Shown here piece by piece: positions 33,334 to 45,619 of a stretch of 64,000 nt of DNA. Every line of letters starts with the position of its first letter. Positions within the stretch are counted from its first letter, which is position 1. A program made the position numbers and the translations under genes. Below the pieces are notes generated by a model. The model made no database searches, was not told the origin of the DNA, and worked only from the letters and a program-made list of their open reading frames with translations. Origin of the DNA: Cristatella mucedo (Eukaryota > Bryozoa > Phylactolaemata > Cristatellidae); NCBI GenBank assembly GCA_009760855.2, contig WPIO01000021.1, positions 2,025,001 through 2,089,000 of the forward strand, read 5' to 3'.

Positions 33334-34890
33334 CTAAATGGAAATATAAGGTTTTGGTAAAGGTTCTTGGGTCGTTTTTTTAATTCTTTATTAAATTGTT
33401 TAAATTACTATTGCATTAAATGATCATTCTTAGAAAATCTGTATCGGCATCATTACTTAAGAAATTGTGAAATTTATGTAACTTGAACGTGCGCTATATC
33501 TAGATAAATATTTAAAACCTTGCAAAATTCCGAGATAATCATTCATTTTTGCTTCGAAATGTTAGGAATGCGTCAAAAATGACTTTATTTGTGACAAACT
33601 TATATATGCTATTCGTGCACATGTTTGTGCCTCCTCAATCATATGTAATTTCTGACCACGCGCTGAGACTCGTTCTGTAGGATATAGTCCTTTTTGGACC
33701 AATAATGGTAGCACAAACAACTAGTTACACACAATCAACTCTTAGGTGTTTACGTGCATTAGAAGCACTGGTCATTGAAAAAGCGTAAAAACCATGACCA
33801 GCTTATTTGCACCGATATGCCAATGCGAAAGAGCATTCTATATCTATTTAATATTGTACTTCAGTCCAAATATTTAAAGGTTAATTATAAGGACCCACAC
33901 TAGCTAAAGGAAAACGTAAACTTTAACAACTAAGAAATGGCTTGAGGGTTGCATTGAATCAAGAGCAGTCTTACTTGCGTAACCGATTTTGGATGAAACG
34001 CCATGCAATGAGTTCAACGAAGAATACTGACTAGCAGAGAGACCACGGCGACGCATTCCTCTCTGGCATCAACTAAATTGAGACATTGCACCATTTAGTC
34101 GCGGCATTTAGCACGGGTACTTTCGTGATCAACATAAAAGACCGTACATACCAGCACACAGCAGCACAAATGCTTAGTCACAATGACTCACCAGCAGGCA
34201 TGCAGGCAGACATTCACTGAGACTGAATGCATCCGTCATGTAAATTACTTTTATACGAGCGCTTTGGGCACTGCTCTGCTTTGAATCGCCGCAATGACGC
34301 TGCGATATCATTGGTGAATATTGCAAGAGTTTATTGCGTTGAGACTCTCGCCAATAGTATTGTTTTTAGAAGGTTTTTTTTATTTTAGCACTCATTGAAC
34401 CGCAGGCTCCAGAAAATTATTATAAGGCTCGCAATTGAATCCCACTCCAGCAGCAGTCGGAAAATTCAGTCAAGGACGGTGCAGAACTTTCACTTTCCAT
34501 TCTTCTATGATTGATGGGAGCTCGACGACGAAGATTATTCGGAGACAAATGGTATTCTCCATTCCTATTAGTTGAGTGCTGCACTCGTGCAAATACGTTA
34601 CATTTGTACTGTGTATACATTGATGCCTTAGGCATGCGCCCCTGCTATCTTAAACTCACATCACTCGCTGGTGCTCAAGTGTAATAAACGAGAGTTATGT
34701 TTGCATTTCTAACTATCCGGTAGATAGTAATTAAAAGACGTTACTTTAGTTTGCTAACCGCCTGAAAAACTAGCTGGTGTAGCCGTTGCGTTTTTACAAT
34801 GCTCGCAGTGCACTGGTGAGATCAAGCATCTGGGTATTTTAGCGTGTAATCATATCAATTACTACGTTCACTCTTACGGCCAAAAATTAT

Positions 34891-35174
34891 AAATCCACTT
34901 ATCTCGTTATATATCTCAACACATCTTAAAGGAATAATTAAGTAAATATCCAGCTGTATGTTTTTCTATAGAATGCTCGAAAAATCAGTGGCTTCTGGTG
35001 CGGAAACGGAAGCTAGCTGAATATATCTCATGGCAATCATTATTACGCATGAAGCCAAAATTAGTCAGCAGGACAGTCTAGAATGTAAGCCACCTGAAAG
35101 TAACAGCTCGTTGTGGCTTGAAAGGACGAGGATTATTTTTCAGTGGGGGAATTTCTTTGCATTTGAATTGTGTT
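34891..35174. other. no feature recognised
   Basis: Between the end of block Y copy C and a LINE tail; nothing recognisable. Confidence 0.4.
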
Positions 35175-35800
35175 AATACTATTAATAATACAATGGATAT
35201 AGCGCCGTTAAGAGAATTCTATCATTTTCTAAGCGCTTTACATTTGCTGCAAAGGAAGAACGATCAAATGGTTAGTGCTAGATTGCCCTATAAACAACAA
35301 TAATAGCATGTTGAGGGGTGATAAGCACAGGGTCAGCATGCAAATGTGATTATTGGCAGCATGCACGGTGTCAGCACGCATTAGCACATAAAGACGAATC
35401 ATGGGGACCCACTAAATGCTGTCATAAATAGATGCGTTTTAAGTTCTTTTTAAATGTGGTCATGTCAGGGGATGTGACGCAAGTCGGCAGTGAGTTCCAG
35501 ACTTTGGAAGCATTCAAACTAAAGGCATGGTCTCAAAAGTATTTGAGGTTTGAACGAGGTATAGGTAAACAGTTAGATTCCTAAAAGCGGGTGGTACGAT
35601 GCTTAGACCGCTGGGGCAGTAGATGTGATAGGTAGGCTGGAGCCAAAGAATGAAGGGACTTAAAAGAGAGCGGCCAAACCTTCTGATCGATTCGTTGCTT
35701 GACAGGTGGCCAGTGCAGGTCGGCGAGAATTAGTGTGATGTGGCAACTGCGACGCTCACGACGGACAAGTCTAGCTGCAGAGGTTTGCACCAGCTGATAG
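35175..35800 (-). mobile_element. CR1-like LINE 3' end
   Basis: Worn ATT tail and hairpin at 35175-35235, then the 3' UTR and RT C-terminal coding (minus-strand frame with SAARLVRRERRSCHITLILADLHW). It is cut at about 35800 just before the LQLVQ region. Confidence 0.8.
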
Positions 35801-36374
35801 CCAGCAACAGTCTGTGTCCTACAGAGATAACGCTTATGCATAAAACGGTCATAAGCGCTGGATGCAACTAATTGTTTGTCAATAGATGACCTGAGGGCTC
35901 AAGATAGCTAAAATTATGCTGGAGTTCTGAAGTTTATAAAATAGCCAAAAATGTGGCAAGCCTTGTCGGGCAGAATAAAAAATCTCGCTTTCAATCAGGT
36001 CATCCACGAAGTGCCAGCCCAGCTTTATCACTATAGAAGGCACTAGGGAGACATTCAGGAAATCGGACAGAAACCTGGCAGCTATTTTTATTCCCTTCTA
36101 CCAATACCGAATGGTGTTTCTAAGGTAGAACAGCCATAAGTAAATCGCAGTCGGCCAACAAAGACAAAATTAGGGAGCTAGTTAAACGTTCTTCAAGCAA
36201 TCGCCGTTGACTGTACCTAATCTTGGATAGGGAATAAAAATATAAGGTCTGAAATGAGTCTTCCTAATTAAGGTTTAAAACTTTTTAGTTATCATAGATA
36301 ACGCCGAAATTCCGAGCACACGATGAAGGTTGCACCACTGTGCCATCATTTAGAATAGAAACTTTTTCAAATCC
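35801..36374. other. no feature recognised
   Basis: No coding frame and no match to other parts of the window noticed. Confidence 0.4.
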
Positions 36375-37222
36375 TTCCCGAGTGTCTCCCAACTCAAACT
36401 AGAATCACAGGTGCTTTACTGCGGTTGCTTACATTCTGTCTCAGTGAGAGACTCCAAAGTATTATTGTGAATGGAAAAATATCATCTGAGGAACTAGTAA
36501 CGTATCTAGTACCTTGGAGCGCTCTGCTTACTCCACTTCTTTTTAAAGTGTATACTCTCCCTTTGGCCACTGTGATGATTAGGCACAATCTCGGCATTTA
36601 CTTCTATGAAGATGACGAACTAACGGTTGGACCTACACATTCATCCCACCCTTAAGCGTGTCGAACTCAAACCATTGCCGTGATACATGTACCGCTGACG
36701 TTCGCATTCGCATGGTATTCTCAAATCGAATGACTGTCAAATCAACTTACTAGTTGTTGCCAAGCCAAGTGCGACTCGGAAATTAGAGCACTTAACGATC
36801 AAAATTGGCTTTTTTCCAGCATAATTCCTGTCGCATCAGTATAAAATACACGTGTCCAGTTCTAATGTGATCTTTCAGCAGACGATGACATTAGTTAGGC
36901 AGCCTATTTTTCCGATGTTCAGCTTAATTACGTGCCTAAAATTGAGCCTGCTTAGATAACGGTACTGCATCCGAATAAGTCCGAGCATTTGTGAGATCCA
37001 GTCATGGTTTCGGTGATTCACTCACTCCTTGTTGGTCTATTGGCCTTTAATATTTGGCGCTTATAATTGGTACATGAATTCGCTTTTAGGCTTGTCTGTC
37101 GTGAGGATAGAAGGTGCCGAATTACACCACTTCTCGCTGACCAGCACAGGCTTTTAATGAAGCAGCGTAACGACTTCTAGGTTCTGTCACTCACATTTAT
37201 ATCACTTCAGTATCCGCCTCCA
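36375..37222 (+). mobile_element. CR1-like LINE fragment (RT core to C-terminus)
   Basis: The plus-strand frame has RLQSIIVNGKISSEE, LLFKVYTLPLATVM and IRHNLGIYFYEDDELT, where the catalytic YADD reads YEDD. Beyond 36660 the alignment to the long LINE continues through frame breaks to the RT C-terminal region near 37222. There is no 3' UTR. Confidence 0.75.
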
Positions 37223-38499
37223 GCGTCTCCAAGTGGGATATTATGGGCAATAGTTAAAACTCTGCTGGATCATGCTGGGCCATTGAGCAGGACATTAGCA
37301 TCATCGTGGCCGCTTAGGATAGGGTTGATTTATTGCAGGAGAACAATTTCAATTAAGTTGTGTCACTTGCATTTCGACGAAGGTTATCAGAAAATTCATT
37401 CTCATCGATGTGTTTAACTGCTGCTCAGCCTCGGTGCTTTTGAAAATCTAGGATAAAAGGGGCAAATATGAGGCTGTTTTCTAAGGCCTCTGAATACACT
37501 GAATACAATCCAAGCTTTTCAAGTTTCGTTGTCAAACTATGGTGGTGGTTTCGAAAAACTTCAGAGCATCTTCTTTATTTAGAGAAGCAATAAATACTTG
37601 ATTTATTGGCTGGACTAAATTTGACCCCTAGTGAAGAGTAGGGAGATGCTAAGGGTTATTCAGGTGACTGACTTGCTTCTTTTGGAAAACCCAAATCAGG
37701 TTACCACTTAGCGTACAAAGCTCCCGAAAAAAATGTGCAGTTCATTAAGATCTATCATTTTCTTAATTAGATGTGGCTTTAAAGACACGTGAGAACGTGC
37801 ACATTTTCTCCGTGGAGAAGGACAAATATTTAATAGACAGATACAGAGACCACTAAGATTTATAAAGAAGTTAATTGAATGCTGTCTAATAAGCAAGATT
37901 TAGGTTTTCGAGTAAAAATAGAAGATTCTGGTTTGCTTAGCATTCGGGTTTAGATACCAGTGGTTTTTATGAAACTGGTTAGAAAGGCATTAAGCTCATA
38001 CTTCATACAGCTACGCACAAGCCTGCAGCTAAAACAGCGTATTTGTAAGTCATCTGTTTAGTTACCTGAAAGAAATCTCAGTGACTCGGGAAACCGGGAG
38101 ATGTTTGGAAAGCTTATATTTCGAGAACTGAAGTTTTGAGTTTACTGCGCATATGAAGGTTTCAGAGCCATCAGCTGACCCTGTGTTCTGATCAAGAAAA
38201 CTTGCATCACAGCTTAGTCTTGCTCATTACCAGACTCATTGTATTCCTTTGCAGCCTGCACTATTCAGCATTCACATTTATATTGCTTCAAACTGACCAG
38301 AGATCACCAGCTTCAGACTCAGCGGGTAGTTATGGGAGAACCTAGCGTGTCAGAAGATAGTTAGAAGACCTCACAACCGAGATTGTTTCATGTATCATCG
38401 CTCCTGACTTTTACAAGTACTTTGGTGCACTATTTGAAAGCAATTTTTTCTTAGCTCAGAGCCTTTTTCCCACGGTGTAATCGGTCTACTTGCGGATAA

Positions 38500-39145
38500 T
38501 AGACACCAGTAAATCAGAGCCTTACTGGCTCTCAGCTAGGTTTCTTAATCGTCTGCAACTGGAACAAAACTCAGCAGCTCCTCGGGTATGCCATCAACTG
38601 AATAGCTAAAGCATAACGCCACTTCCGTTTGAGCTTTACTGGCTACCTACCAATCAAGGTAATCAACTTAGGATCCTCTCCTGCATTGAATCTCGTTATT
38701 TAGCCTTCTCTTTCATGAAATTAACTACTAAGACAATCGAGCTTTTAGCCCGTGTGCACTGAACGTCTTAAACTCACTCCGGGTGACGCTCACTCTTTGT
38801 AAGGATTGTACATTATTGAAGTCTCTGCTAAAGATGCATCCCGTCGGATTCTGCTTTCCCTGCGTCTGATTGAACTTGTTTATTTTTGCTCTTGTGTGCT
38901 TTACCTGCCTACATTTGCACGATTCAGCAAATAATTCCAGGAAGAGGTTCTGGTAGCTTGTGGTCATGAGTGACTTTGTGTATTCTTGATGCTGCTTGAC
39001 TACTTGTTTACTTTTTGCCAGCCCAATACTTTGCAAGTGACTTATCCAAGGTCGTTGACTTTCTTGATGTGAGTTTTAAAGGTTGAGGATAGACATTTAG
39101 TTCTCTTATGATCAATATAAACGACCTAGCATTATTTTTATTATC
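38500..39145 (+). mobile_element. L2/CR1-type LINE remnant (RT C-terminus and tail)
   Basis: A plus-strand reading with breaks gives LNRLQLEQNS and LPFELYWLPTNQG, typical of the LINE RT C-terminal region. It ends in a worn ttagttctcttatgatc tail plus attatttttattatc. Confidence 0.55.
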
Positions 39146-40172
39146 CTCTATCTATCTCCTATTTATATATTTGATGTGCCAAACTGTTAGGAAAAATAAC
39201 AATGAGAATTGGGAAGCAGTGTAGGCGGAAGCAATGCTGATGTAATCTTTGTTCTTAGCCCAGGGTAAGACGCTAGGACTTAATGACCATGGCCGTGGAT
39301 TTAAGCCGTTCGACGAGCGATTCTTTATTGCCCACGGCTAGCGGATTGATGGCCATCAGGGTTCTTTAGCAGTGACATTAATGATGCTTGTGAGTATACA
39401 TATCTCTACTTTTATCAACCAAAGGATTTTGTTTCAGGATCAACGCGTCTCGTTACGGGCTGCGTACACTATTCTAGTCACTGATTGCAAAGATCGTGGG
39501 TCATCTTATATGCCTCATGCTCTGCTTTAACCCGCCGGGCGAAATCCACAACGATGTGGTGAGCTCGTTACATCACAGCTCGGGTCCGTCGAAAGTTTGC
39601 ACAAATTTTGATGAAATTCTTTTGCTGCACCTTAAACGCTAACTGTGTGCTATCAGTGTTTGTATCAGTGTTTGTATCAGTGCTTATCAGAGTTTGTAAG
39701 CAACGCCTCAGCTACCAAGTTGCTATATAGTTTATATTTACCTCCTATCCATCCATTATAGCCAGTAATCACTCTACAATCTCTCTGTGTCTTGGTTTGT
39801 GAATATTCATTTTCCTGTTAATGCTAGTTTTCCTATTGGCTATCCATATGCAACTCTTGTATTTTATTGATACATTTTGACATTAGTTTAAATATTAGAA
39901 TAACCAATTACCCTGAGCCTGGATTGCACTAGCCATGAGGACTAGGTATCTCAGCTGGACTGGCTGAATAGAAAATTGATCGATCATCGATGGATTCGAG
40001 ATCTGTAGCAGCGAATTGCTGAACTACAAGGATATACATACAGTTCTCTTATGGCGCTATTTCAGACATATTATTATTATAATAATTCCTCCCGCTAACC
40101 TGTGGTTATTGCATCAATTATAAGCAATTTCATATCTTCCGAAGTAACACATTTACACGTTCAAATCTTTAT

Positions 40173-40310
40173 GAGCTGGTTTGGTCTAGCGGTTAAGGTG
40201 CTCGCCCCGACCAAGGTCTGACTGAGGTTGTGGGCTCGAGCCCCGAGGCATATGTGAAGCGCCTGAATAGAGATTAAGTTCTTTTGGGGCGCTATATATA
40301 AATGAATTAT
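40173..40310 (+). mobile_element. SINE-A, well preserved
   Basis: A-box region tggtctagcggttaaggtgc, B box gggctcgagccc, then gtgaagcgcctgaatagag and a tail with AGCGCC and GGCGCT arms. This is the best copy for defining the family. It lacks a recognisable TSD. Confidence 0.9.
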
Positions 40311-40707
40311 AGAAAAACTATAAGTAACAAATAATGAAGTGAGTAATCACGCATAGCATTTGAGGCGACGTGTTTTCACTCAGGTGCTTATATTTAAATA
40401 TTTGAACGCAATATCAGCAATATTAAGATTATCTTTAACATTTTAGCGTTTTTAAAATATCATTTGTATAAATTAGTCTGTAATGCTTTCGACATTAAAC
40501 CAGACAACTTAGGGCGTCAAAGTGAGTTATAGGCTACAATGCGTGCATTACACTAGCACATCTCTGTAGATATTAAATTAACTAATATACTTTAAAGACA
40601 TTGAATTGATGTATGAAGATGAGGCTGCTCTTCTTTGTTGCCATGCAAAGCTACTCACTGCATTCCAACGTGTATCGAGGTAGCCTGTGTGACTATTTAA
40701 CTGTGCT

Positions 40708-40858
40708 GGTCGCGTTGGCTTGGCCCAGAGGATAAGGCGCTTGCATCGACCAAAGTCAAGGTTAATGTGTTTGATTCCAGAGGGCGAGCCCGTGGAATGC
40801 ATGAAGCGCCCGCCAAGAAATTATTTTTGAACGCTACAACAATGAATATTTTTTAGCA
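40708..40858 (+). mobile_element. SINE-A-related variant
   Basis: The tRNA-like head ggcttggcccagaggataag differs from SINE-A. It has a weak B box (gtttgattcca) and a tail tgaagcgcccgccaag with distant similarity to the SINE-A tail. It is either an old copy or a separate subfamily. Confidence 0.6.
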
Positions 40859-41200
40859 TCATCTTCATTTGGTGTTTAAAAGATTTTTACAGACCTACCA
40901 CGGTAAATGCAAAAGCGACGCTACGCCTTTACTTCTCTTGATGAAGTTTGATTTTCGTTCTTTTAATGTCCTGCGTAGGCTACCTATTCCTAAGGATAAA
41001 ATTAGTTTAAAGTATTAAGAGCTCCGCCTTACCAATGGGCTGCACAACTGGCAGCTCGTCAGCCGGGCCTTTTTCTATCAGGTAGTACATATTACGCTGT
41101 AGCCCATTTAAGTACCATAATAATTGCAAGCCAAATCAGGTTATTCACTATCGCAGATATTGCTGTCTCTAATAAGGCAGTTACAATAAAAATGAAATAC

Positions 41201-41699
41201 GCGAACGAGAATCGTCATTTTTGCGATGCTTTATTCCGGAAGCAGTTCGTCATTAAGGCGATCGTAAGCAATTAGACGGCGTGGGAGAGATTCTCCACGG
41301 GCGAAGGCGACCTAATCATCATTCGGTAAGCCACCACCGAACCCAATGGATTAAGATTTAAGAGGATTTTTAAGAGGATTAAGAGGATCTTAAGATTAAG
41401 ATGAATTAAGAGGATCTCTTAATACCCGCCATTCTGCTAGCTTCGCACAGAATCATCATGAAAATACGTTTGCGACCTGGAGCTGCTGTAAGTTTGGTAA
41501 CGAGTCTTTTTTAAGTTACGTGCTGTACAAGTGACGTTCTAAATCAGACAATAAGTTATTCACCACATAACTGTTCTTGCTGGTGGTTACTGTCATAACT
41601 TTCTAAAATGCAATCTCCGTTGCCGCCAAAAAGCAGGAGCCGTATTAAAAAGTTGACAATAGCGTTTGAGTTTACATGAGCTCTAGGCCTGGGAGCCTT
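41201..41699. other. no gene recognised; local repeat
   Basis: A short purine-rich iteration (ttaagaggat type) occurs at 41350-41420. The 3' end of the gypsy element presumably lies somewhere here, but I could not find a second LTR. Confidence 0.35.
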
Positions 41700-41899
41700 G
41701 GGCTTATATTGGCCGTTAGTGAGTGCGTGTAACCCTCCGCTGACGTCAAATTGGCTTAAGCACCTTATCAATATGGACGTTCTGTGTAAAGCTACGGGCG
41801 CTCTTCATCGCTACCGTTCTCCACAACTGCTAGTGTACACCTACGCGCGTCGGTGCTGCATTTACAAGTCACTAGCCGCGATATGCACGGGCTATGGAG

Positions 41900-42852
41900 T
41901 CACCAGTATTCGTCCCAGGTCCACGAGACGCTCGACGAATAGCATAGCACCATTGTGAGCGATGCTTTTTCGGGCCTAGTTCAGTCCGAAAGTGAAAGCC
42001 GCTCAGCCCGTTTGTAACACTGCCGTATAAGCCATAATATATAGGAAACTCCTTTCGCTTTGTCTAATTCAACGATGCTGTTAGCGTCGAATGAGGTGTT
42101 GCAAACGTTGTGTCCTCGGCATCAAGATTGTAATGCCAGAAGTTGCCACCCACATGCGGAACACTTCAGGCCACTTCGAGTAATAATAATAATAATAATA
42201 ATAATAATATTGCACTTGATAAAGCGCCCTCAGAGAACTTAATCTCTTTCTAGGCGCTTTACATTTGTTGCAAAGTGATACGCAATAGAATACTAAGTAA
42301 AAATCATGCTTGAAAAACAAACAAAATGAATAATATGGTTAGGGGTGACATGCACAGTACGCATCTACTACTGTTAGGAAATAGTGGTTGTCAAGAGGCC
42401 CGGCAAAACCAATGTGAAAACGCTGCCAGGCTCCCACTGGGGTTCACTGTATTCATGCAAGGTCGCTGGCGGTACATGCCTGACTTACTTTCAATGAGGG
42501 CAGTGACATCACATAGATTCTACGTCACTATCTATGCCCGGCCACAAGACCTAGTTTCTAGCTGTCGCTTTAATTTTTATTATGCCAAAATGGTCGCCGT
42601 AAAGCTAATGCAAGAGCTGGCCAATGAGGGAAGTGGGTATGGCTGATCGCGTGCCCAGAAGCAGACACCATCATGTATTGCCAGCTCCTGTCGGCAGTTA
42701 TAGTGTGGGGTCATGGCCGGTGAAGGATTTCTGGCCGGCCACCCCTTCATCTCTCTGTCGTAAACCACATACAGTGTTGGATCGCTTCTGAGCGCTGCCC
42801 GAACCATTTGCGTAGTCACAGGAAGCATAGCAAAATTATCAATGAGGAACAA
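41900..42852 (-). pseudogene. gypsy integrase remnant, split by a LINE tail
   Basis: From 42852 the minus frame reads the pre-integrase region (LRSDPTLYVV, then MKGWPAR and a YNCRQELAIHDGV stretch). A WPGID motif of the catalytic core entry follows near 42550. Across the inserted LINE tail, the core resumes at 42180 with YSKWPEVF. Further pieces down to about 41900 are faint. Confidence 0.75.
42181..42356 (-). mobile_element. CR1-like LINE 3' tail inserted in gypsy integrase
   Basis: A (TAA)n run at 42181-42208 (the complement of the ATT tail), then gcgccctcagagaacttaat with a perfect AAAGCGCC/GGCGCTTT stem. About 100 bp of 3' UTR follow before truncation. This is the cleanest tail in the window and probably a recent insertion. 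Confidence 0.9.
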
Positions 42853-42887
42853 AGTGGACTGGGGTCTCCTTTATGCTGCAGTGTTAG

Positions 42888-43690
42888 TCACGACATAGCA
42901 TTAGCGTTAGCCTGATCTTCTGACCGCCTGTACTCGATGCTAGATGCGTATGTAAAAAAATCCGTTTTCCAGTGCTGCATACGCACGGCAACAACAGGGC
43001 GGAATGCCGGCCTCAGGGCCGATGGTACTAATGAATGAATGGACAGCAATCGGTAAGCAGCAGGAACTTCCGTCCATATAAATAAAGTTGAAAACACATA
43101 ACGCCAAAAATCGGTGACAATGCCTCCTCAATCTGTGAACTGTTTTTCTCGCTAGTGGATGGCGTACGGGTAGCGAAGGCGACGGGGCCCCTCCTGTCCG
43201 CCGGCTAATTGATGGTAAAATTGGTGAGCCGCCGCGGCTCACCAGGTAAGGCGTTTGCTTTTCACGACCTCGGTCCCGAAGTCGTGGGTTCGAATCCTGT
43301 TGTCGGCATTCCCTTATCGCCGCTGCAAGCGCTGATGATAGCCACAAAGGCTCTTCTGTTGCTGTATAAAAGAGAATATTAAATCAGTAATTATTTTTTA
43401 TTGTAAAACCAGTTTATAAGATGATTCGTGGCAAGCCAGCACGAGCATTTTATTCTGGTTGTATGGTGCCATGACGCTTTCAGAGCTAAAGATTTCCTCA
43501 AATTTTGTGAAAGCCTGATGGCAGTGAACATACCATTGCCACGTGCTTGGAATTTGAAGAAGTCACTACAAGAGATGTAATACCTGGCCCACGTTGGGCA
43601 AGAATTTGTGATAGTATTACACCATCCTTGTAAATGACTAGAGGCCACTGATGTCAGTTGGCGGAGCGTTTTTTGGCACCCACTTTTTTC
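42888..43690 (-). pseudogene. gypsy RT connection/RNase H remnant, split by a SINE
   Basis: Positions 43690-43391 give, across frames, connection-domain phrases (YYHKFLPN, QAFTKFEEIFSSE, LACHESSY). After the SINE, 43100-42890 gives VRMQHWKTDFF and IEYRRSEDQANANAMS, the family's end-of-RNase-H pattern. Confidence 0.75.
43224..43390 (+). mobile_element. SINE-B, plus strand
   Basis: The head ccgcggctcaccaggtaagg carries the A-box region, and gtgggttcgaatcctg is a perfect B box. The middle gccgctgcaagcg and the end tgctgtataaaagagaatatt match the complement of the copy at 19670. It interrupts the gypsy RNase H region. Confidence 0.85.
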
Positions 43691-44508
43691 TCCATGACAT
43701 GTATGCGATTTTTGTCCATTTGATTCCTAGTGTCTACTATAGACGGTTTTAATAAGGCGAACCTCTCTCTGCTTACTCAAAGGCAAGTGGCTTGTAGTTT
43801 TGCCAACACCGAAACTAGACTATGCATGTGGTAAGTTCGGTCCTTCTTTGTCGCAAGAATGTCATCATGGTAGTACAGTACACCAGGCAGTCTAGACAGC
43901 AAGTGATCCACAGCCCTCTGCTGAACATCGAGAGCGGAGGCAACACCAAACGGCAGCAGTTGTATTTAAACAAACCCTTGTGCGCAGTAATGGTAACAAA
44001 AGCTTCGGACGCTTCGTCGAGCTCGATATGAGTGAATGCGCGAGATATATCTAGCTTTGAAAATTAGGTCTCGCCATTTAATTTCTCCTGTAAGTCATCG
44101 ATCAAAGGCATTGGGCATGAGTCAATATATTGTTAGCTGAGAGTTTAGCTCGGCTTTGTAGTCACTGCAGAGGCGGATCAAGCCGTCTGGCTTAATTACC
44201 GGCACTACTGGAGTCACCCATTCGCTCAGCTCGACCCGCCAAATGACCCCCTCAGAGAGCAATTTGTTTAGCTCGGCCTCTATTTTCTCGCGCATCGCAT
44301 CCACGCTCTGCCACACGGCGATACGTCTGTACGGCTTCGGCAAGGACGAAAAGTCGAGCCTGCACACGCACGAGGCGGAGGTTTTACTGAGCTTTATTCG
44401 CAAGCGTCGCACATTGTCAATGCGCGTCTCGCTCAGTTTTATCATGGCACACCTATCGCCGGCTCTCAACAGCACAAGCACTCTTGCGAGGGAAGTGCGT
44501 CCTCGCAC
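43691..44508 (-). pseudogene. gypsy reverse transcriptase remnant
   Basis: A 128-codon minus frame (44508-44122) contains the RT entry pattern IEAELNKLLSEGVI, SEWVTPVVPVIKPDG and IRLCSDYK. Beyond a stop the palm continues in other frames, with KLDIS and a degenerate catalytic YYHDDI where the family has Y.DDI near 43850. It is inactive. Confidence 0.85.
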
Positions 44509-45303
44509 TTAGGCTACCTACGTCTATAGTGGGAAACGACCAAACAGATGGAGGAGCCCAAACCTGACCCTAGACCCTGATTGGAGAACTAGAGCTACAC
44601 TTCCATCGTGAAGGCAGGAATACCTCACACACTAACTATACCAAACTACTTCTAGTTCGCATCGGCAAATCCCTGTGCCATGACCACGTTTGCGAACACA
44701 AACACAAAATGCGAGCACGGAGGCGATACGACCGTATTCGGTGGCATCCACCTAATCCTCCAGGCGCTGCCTCGTCCTGTCCGTCAATCGCCGGCTAACA
44801 GCCCACCCTCCGCCCTCACTTTCAGAGAAACGAGTCCGGCAACTACCGGCGACGGCGTCGAGACGGAAGCCTGAGAAAGAGCAACAGCCCTGAGCAAGCG
44901 TCGCTCTACCACTAAATACCTAGGGGAGACAATGCGGCGAGCGCTTAGCGATACAGTGTACCCGGTACAGTGGGCCAGTGTGGTAAAGAATTAATACCGT
45001 CGCTCGACCACCGGATGAGCAACCCCGTCCAGCTTGGACGCCGAGAAGGTTCCAGACAATTTTTTGGACAGAGTTACTGCCGAGGTTGACAAGCCGGCCA
45101 ACATCGATCCGCCGCTCCTGCAGACAGCAAATCAATTCTAAAGGCCGAATCACCACAGCTGGTCAAAGAGCTACCTGGCTCGTGTTTGAGCTCTTGCTAT
45201 GTCTGCACACTGGTGCTCCTCTCTGGTTCACTGCTCTAGGAGAGAGGAGTTTTCCCCTGCCGAGCAGTTCCTGTTCGGGCCAAAATTGAGCCAAGGTTGG
45301 CGC

Positions 45304-45452
45304 TGCACTACAGCACCATACGGCCGTAGCGAAATATTCGTAGGCTCCAGGGTGCGGTGAGAGCAGACTCGCTTATACTCCAGCAAGGATAGCGAAGAAA
45401 TGCTCGATCTTGCGTCAAATTTCATGCGAACGGGTGCTCCTTCAACATGGAC
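45304..45452 (-). pseudogene. gypsy retropepsin-like protease remnant
   Basis: The minus frame VHVEGAPVRMKFDARSSIS has the aspartic protease pattern, with the active-site triad D-T/S-G changed to D-A-R. NISLRPYGAVV follows, resembling the flap-distal strand. The change predicts an inactive enzyme. Confidence 0.65.
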
Positions 45453-45619
45453 CCGTATCAGGCGCAGTTTTCGGTACCAGCTCTCGCAGAATGAAGGAAA
45501 CGACATTGTCTGCTATTTTTCTGAGGTCCTTGGAGTTTTTGAGCGAATTTGTTGCTCTGGCTTCCGTCTTTCCTACCACTCGCATTGGACACCAATCTTC
45601 ACTTCTACCCACTTTTTGA

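Larger units (their letters stand above)
37270..41200 (+). repeat. repeat unit, block X, copy D
   Basis: Paralogue of 4640-6650, expanded by insertions: a LINE remnant at 38500-39145 and SINEs at 40173 and 40708. Positions 39146-40172 contain only short local repeats (a gtttgtatcagt phrase three times near 39655-39700) and no gene. Confidence 0.6.

Noticed and set aside
40173-40310. A tRNA gene
   Set aside because: A and B boxes are present, but the cloverleaf stems do not pair and there is a LINE-like tail. The sequence recurs as a dispersed SINE.
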